Of a stretch of DNA of 9,094 bases, positions 6,013 through 9,094 are shown piece after piece. A model generated the notes under the pieces. It saw only the letters and a program-made list of their open reading frames with translations, made no database searches and was not told the DNA's origin. This DNA is from Campylobacterales bacterium (GTDB lineage Bacteria > Campylobacterota > Campylobacteria > Campylobacterales > Hydrogenimonadaceae): contig JAMOMS010000179.1 of assembly GCA_027067015.1 (NCBI GenBank), forward strand, positions 1 to 9,094. The letters are read 5' to 3'. The position numbers were made by a program, and so were the translations under genes. Within the stretch, counting starts at the first letter, position 1, and each line of letters begins with the position of its first letter.

Positions 6013-7654
6013 GAGCATGAAAAACCGGTTGATCCTGGCGGTGTCGGCTTTGGTGCTGGCCCTGGCGGCGCTGGTGGCGATGACAAGAGACACCAGCCGC
6101 CCCATTGACGGCGAGGCGGCCCAAAAGCTCATCGCCGAGTCGCTGGTTCACGACGCGGTGGTGGAGGGGCCCTATCTCTACTTCAAAAGTGCCGGCACCC
6201 TCTACCGGGTGCCTACCGCCGCGCTGGATATGAAGAAGGTATACGCCCAGACGGCGGTGACGATAAAGGAACCCAACCCCTACATGGCCGACCTGATTAC
6301 CCTGGTGGTTTTGCTGGCGTTGATGCTCTATCTGCTGAGATGGGCCCGCAAAAACCGGGAGATCAGGGAACAGCAGTTAAGTGAGCAGTTGCAGTTGGCC
6401 CACGAGCTTCAAAAGCCCGCCGACATCCGCCCCATGCTTTCAGACGTGACCTTTAAGGATGTGGCGGGCATTGAGGAGGTCAAAGAGGAGCTTGAGGAGA
6501 TTATCGACTTTCTCCGACATCCCGGAAAGTACCACAACTTTGGGATTAGAATGCCCCGCGGGGTTTTGCTGGTGGGCCCTCCGGGGGTAGGGAAGACCCT
6601 CATTGCCAAAGCGGTGGCCGGGGAGGCGGGTGTGCCGTTTTTCTACCAAAGCGGCGCCTCTTTCGTGCAGATATACGTGGGCATGGGGGCCAAACGGGTA
6701 CGGGAGCTCTTTCAAAAGGCCAAACAGTCTGCCCCGGCCATTGTCTTTATTGACGAAATCGATGCCGTGGGCAAAGCCAGGGGCGGTATGCGCAACGACG
6801 AGCGGGAGGCTACGCTCAATCAACTGCTGACCGAGATGGACGGGTTTGAGGACAGTAGCGGGGTGATCGTGATCGCGGCGACCAACAAGATCGAGATGCT
6901 TGACGACGCGCTACTGCGCCCGGGCCGCTTTGACAGGCGGGTCTTTGTCTCTTTGCCAAACCGCCAGGAGCGGGCGGCCATTTTGCGGGTCTACCTGGCC
7001 AACAAACCCCACCACCTGGATATTGACGAAGTGGCGTCCATGACGGTGGGCTTTAGCGGCGCGGCTCTCTCCTCGCTGGTTAACGAAGCGGCCATACACG
7101 CCCTGAAAAAGGGTAAGAAGATCATCCAGTTGGAGGATTTTACGGCGGTCAAAGACAAGGTGCTTTTGGGCAAACGCAAGATTCTCACTTTCAGCGAGGA
7201 GGAGAAGCGGGTGCAGGCGACCTACCAGTCAGCCAAAGCGGTGACGGCCTGGTGGCTTGGGATTGAGTTTTCCAAGATCGGCCTGCTTTCGGATCACTTC
7301 CAAAACGCCGAAAAAGAGATCCTCTCCCGTAGCGAACTGCTGGCCAGGGTGCAGGTGATGTTGGCCGGCGATACCATGCTCAAAGAGCGCTACGGCGAGG
7401 GCTTTACCAACGGGGCGAACGATCTGAAAGAGGCGCGTCTGATCGCCCAGGAGATGGTGGAGCACTACGGCATGGGCGAAGAGGGGCGCGTGGACGCCAT
7501 GGCGGTAGAGAGCGTGTTGAAAGAGGCCAGAGAGGCGGTTGCCCAGATTATTGTCAAATCCCGTGAGGCCGTTGAACGGCTGGCCTTGGCGCTATTGGAG
7601 CGGGAAGTGATTGAGAAAGAGGAGATCAAAACCCTTGTCGATGACCTATTTTAG
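5996..7654 (+). CDS. FtsH-like membrane AAA ATPase lacking the zinc-protease motif
   Basis: The product has 552 residues from TTG at 5996. It has the FtsH layout: a first membrane helix (about 11-29), an extracytoplasmic loop (30-96), a second helix (about 98-115), then the AAA domain. Intact motifs are Walker A GPPGVGKT (194-201), Walker B IVFIDEID (249-256), pore loop QIYVGMGA (225-232), sensor Asn297 and the second region of homology ALLRPGRFDRR with R308 and R311. In place of the catalytic HEAGH is YQSAK (410-414), so two zinc-binding histidines and the catalytic glutamate are gone. The aspartate equivalent to the third zinc ligand may survive (D476 in NGANDL), and the following segment is shortened. 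It should hydrolyse ATP and unfold or remodel proteins at the inner membrane but not degrade them. The TTG start has AAGGAG 7 nt upstream and overlaps mtaB by 17 bp; ATG at 6017 is the alternative. As I recall, H. pylori HP0286 is the counterpart, separate from true FtsH. Confidence 0.93.
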   Translation: MRTLSKSMKNRLILAVSALVLALAALVAMTRDTSRPIDGEAAQKLIAESLVHDAVVEGPYLYFKSAGTLYRVPTAALDMKKVYAQTAVTIKEPNPYMADLITLVVLLALMLYLLRWARKNREIREQQLSEQLQLAHELQKPADIRPMLSDVTFKDVAGIEEVKEELEEIIDFLRHPGKYHNFGIRMPRGVLLVGPPGVGKTLIAKAVAGEAGVPFFYQSGASFVQIYVGMGAKRVRELFQKAKQSAPAIVFIDEIDAVGKARGGMRNDEREATLNQLLTEMDGFEDSSGVIVIAATNKIEMLDDALLRPGRFDRRVFVSLPNRQERAAILRVYLANKPHHLDIDEVASMTVGFSGAALSSLVNEAAIHALKKGKKIIQLEDFTAVKDKVLLGKRKILTFSEEEKRVQATYQSAKAVTAWWLGIEFSKIGLLSDHFQNAEKEILSRSELLARVQVMLAGDTMLKERYGEGFTNGANDLKEARLIAQEMVEHYGMGEEGRVDAMAVESVLKEAREAVAQIIVKSREAVERLALALLEREVIEKEEIKTLVDDLF

Positions 7655-8180
7655 CGGCTTTGGCTTGCGGGGAGAGGCGCCGCTCTTTCACTCCATTCTG
7701 GCCCCTTACGCCCACAACCCCTACGCGGTGGCGGGTTTTAGCTACGGGGCGCAAAAAGCGCTGGAATATGTCTATGCCTCTTCAAAGCGCGTTGATACCC
7801 TTTTGATCCTCTCTCCCGCCTGGTTTTTAGACCGCGACGAGGCTTTCAAAAACGCGCAGATCGATGCGCTGAAGGCAAATAAAACGGCCTATTTTCGGGC
7901 CTTTTTGCGCCAGGCTGTTTTCCCGTGCGCGTCGCAGAGACTCGCTTCTTATTTCACGGGCGCAACGGAGCGTCAGCTAAGGGAGCTTCTTGCCTACACG
8001 TGGCCAAAGAAGAAGCTAAGCGCCCTACGTGAAAGAGGGGTGCGGGTGGTGGTCTATCTTGGCGGCAAAGACCGCATTATCAACGCCTACGGCGCGCACG
8101 ACTTTTTCAAGGCCTTTGCCGAAAGCCGGCTGATCAAAGAGGCGGGACATATTTTGTGTGAAAGGATGGAAAATGGATGA
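7641..8180 (+). CDS. bioV: Pimeloyl-ACP methyl ester esterase, BioV type
   Basis: BioV removes the methyl group from pimeloyl-ACP methyl ester, ending the BioC-started synthesis of the pimelate part of biotin. It stands in for BioH in Helicobacter and relatives. The 179-residue product is a small alpha/beta hydrolase. It starts MTYFSGFGLRGE, the typical BioV opening, and has the nucleophile elbow AGFSYGAQKALEY with S34, an ILSPAW strand (56-61), VVVYLGGKDRI with D144, and AGHIL with H170, giving a Ser-Asp-His triad. The ATG at 7641 is chosen because the conserved FSGFG opening follows it directly. AGAGGAG lies 16 nt upstream, and an in-frame TTG at 7635 is the alternative. It overlaps the FtsH-like gene by 14 bp and the mogA-type gene by 8 bp. 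No other biotin gene is in the window. Confidence 0.87.
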   Translation: MTYFSGFGLRGEAPLFHSILAPYAHNPYAVAGFSYGAQKALEYVYASSKRVDTLLILSPAWFLDRDEAFKNAQIDALKANKTAYFRAFLRQAVFPCASQRLASYFTGATERQLRELLAYTWPKKKLSALRERGVRVVVYLGGKDRIINAYGAHDFFKAFAESRLIKEAGHILCERMENG

Positions 8181-8706
8181 GATCCGAATCGGCGTGGTGA
8201 CCGCCAGCGACAGGGCAAGCGCCGGTATTTATGACGACATTTCGGGCAAGGCGATCATGGAGACGATGGAGGCGTATTTGCAAAACCCCCTTTGTTTCGA
8301 GTACCGCTGTATTCCTGACGAGCAGGAGAGCATTGAGAGGGCGTTAAAAGAGCTGGCGTACGAGAAAGGGTGCGATCTTATTGTCACCACCGGCGGCACC
8401 GGCCCGGCCCCCAGGGATGTCACCCCTGAAGCGACCGAGGCGGTCTGCCAGAAGATACTGCCCGGATTCGGGGAGTTGATGCGCCAGGTGAGCCTGCAAT
8501 ATGTGCCCACGGCGATTCTTAGTCGTCAGACGGCGGGGATTTGTCATAAGAGTCTTATTATCAACCTGCCCGGCAAGCCCAAGTCGATTCGGGAGTGCCT
8601 GGACGCCGTTTTTCCCGCCGTGCCTTACTGTATTGACCTGATCGGCGGCAGGTACATGGTGTGCGACGAGACGGTGATCAAGGCGTTTCGTCCCAAGTCT
8701 AAGTAG
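8173..8706 (+). CDS. mog: Molybdopterin adenylyltransferase, MogA type
   Basis: This enzyme adenylylates molybdopterin, the step before molybdenum insertion, in molybdenum cofactor synthesis. The product has 177 residues, close to E. coli MogA. Seen: IRIGVVTASDRASAGIYDD (4-22), PDE with D49, the signature TTGGTGPAPRDVTPEAT (72-88) with D82, SRQTAGI (117-123) and NLPGKPKSIRECL (131-143). D49 and D82 match the two aspartates known to be important in E. coli MogA. ATG 8173 has AAGGA 6 nt upstream and places MDEIRIGVVTASD at the normal N terminus; an earlier GTG at 8158 has no such support. It overlaps bioV by 8 bp. A MoaB-type role is the main alternative, but the length and motifs favour MogA. 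Confidence 0.92.
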   Translation: MDEIRIGVVTASDRASAGIYDDISGKAIMETMEAYLQNPLCFEYRCIPDEQESIERALKELAYEKGCDLIVTTGGTGPAPRDVTPEATEAVCQKILPGFGELMRQVSLQYVPTAILSRQTAGICHKSLIINLPGKPKSIRECLDAVFPAVPYCIDLIGGRYMVCDETVIKAFRPKSK

Positions 8707-8710
8707 CGGT

Positions 8711-9094
8711 ATGGCCAAAAAAAAGAAGAAGTTTGTCAAATATAACCAGAGTGTCCGTAAAATTTTCGGCGGGGTCGGGTTTGATGAAGGGGTCACGAGG
8801 CTTTCGCTTGATCAGTTGATCGAGTTGGCGATGGTGCTGGAGCTCAAAGAGCCCAGCCTGACCAAACCCGACCTTATACGTGCCATGCGCCGCGTATGGA
8901 GCAGTGGGGAAGTCTTTCACAGGGAAGCGATTGTGGCCTATCTGGAGGGGCTGGATACCCTCTTTGGCGAGGAGGGGACGGTATCGGGCCTCCAGGAGCG
9001 TCATGCCAAGATTGACGCCATACTGGCTGACATTCCCCATACGCCTGAAGAGGCATCCGCCGTTCGCGCCCAGTTTGAGACACTCAAGTCCAAA
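8711..9094 (+). CDS. Unrecognised protein, 5' part only, lysine-rich start
   Basis: An open frame starts at ATG 8711, 4 bp after the mogA-type stop, and runs 128 codons to the window edge without a stop. A stop in the same frame at 8675-8677 means the gene cannot begin much earlier. The product starts MAKKKKKFVKY, is soluble and mixed in charge, and contains LSLDQLIELAMVLELKEPSLTKPDLIRAM (positions 31-59 in part). The pattern is loosely like a Rho-N or SAP-type helix-extended-helix motif that binds nucleic acid. That resemblance is weak. No secretion signal or membrane segment is visible. No clear Shine-Dalgarno precedes it, so it is probably translated by coupling to the gene before it. Base composition and codon use look like the neighbours, including C-ending codons before AGG. 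I do not recognise the family. Confidence 0.75.
   Translation, partial: MAKKKKKFVKYNQSVRKIFGGVGFDEGVTRLSLDQLIELAMVLELKEPSLTKPDLIRAMRRVWSSGEVFHREAIVAYLEGLDTLFGEEGTVSGLQERHAKIDAILADIPHTPEEASAVRAQFETLKSK

Noticed and set aside
5527..6132. A 201-codon minus-strand open frame over the end of mtaB and the start of the FtsH-like gene
   Set aside because: It lies opposite two well-supported genes and has no domain or credible ribosome binding site. It is a shadow of GC-rich coding sequence.
7611..7640. An upstream TTG start at 7611 for bioV
   Set aside because: It adds ten basic, non-conserved residues before the typical BioV opening and lies before, not after, the AGAGGAG purine stretch.
5996..7654. 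Calling the AAA protein the housekeeping protease FtsH
   Set aside because: The HEAGH zinc motif is YQSAK and the protein is shorter than FtsH, so the protease name would mislead.
8158..8172. GTG start at 8158 for the mogA-type gene
   Set aside because: ATG 8173 has AAGGA at the right distance and gives the usual MogA N terminus.
1..9094. tRNA or rRNA genes, CRISPR arrays, insertion sequences, attachment sites or a defence island
   Set aside because: No cloverleaf, direct-repeat array, transposase, terminal inverted repeats or composition break was seen. The window is continuous core-genome coding sequence.

Overview
The window is about 9.1 kb of compact, fairly GC-rich bacterial chromosome, roughly 55% GC by eye. 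Nearly all of it is coding. The gene set and order point to Campylobacterota (former Epsilonproteobacteria): tgt, diverging from a TrkA/RCK-type protein of the COG3400 kind, then aroB, an MscS-family channel, mtaB, an FtsH-like AAA ATPase, bioV and a mogA-type gene. As I recall it, the first six follow the order found around HP0281-HP0286 in Helicobacter pylori, and BioV is a biotin-pathway esterase first described in Helicobacter. The GC content is well above Helicobacter or Campylobacter and fits a free-living, vent- or sediment-type relative. Genus cannot be fixed from the sequence alone.

Layout: (1) 1-461, minus strand, the 5' part of tgt, cut by the window edge. (2) 462-524, a 63-bp divergent spacer with a perfect TATAAT and a 14-bp palindrome. 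(3) 525-1967, the soluble RCK-type protein, ending in a weak hairpin plus T-run. (4) About 1977-2021, a likely internal promoter. (5) 2022-8706, a tightly packed plus-strand run: aroB, mscS-like, mtaB, ftsH-like, bioV, mogA. Gaps are at most 5 bp and several genes overlap, so co-transcription and translational coupling are likely. (6) 8711 to the end, the start of an unrecognised gene that runs off the window. No stretch over 300 bp lacks a gene. I saw no RNA genes, insertion sequences, CRISPR arrays or long repeats.

Functionally the run is mixed: shikimate pathway (AroB), tRNA modification (Tgt for queuosine at position 34, MtaB for ms2t6A at position 37), biotin (BioV), molybdenum cofactor (MogA-type), and a membrane set (MscS-like channel with a long extracytoplasmic coiled coil, plus a membrane AAA ATPase).

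The observation most worth following is that the FtsH-like protein keeps every AAA motif but has YQSAK where FtsH has the zinc-protease HEAGH. It should therefore be a protease-dead, membrane-anchored unfoldase or remodelling ATPase. It is encoded beside a mechanosensitive channel and near a cytosolic RCK protein whose dinucleotide-binding glycine motif is also degenerate. I saw no clearly new multi-gene defence or mobile system.
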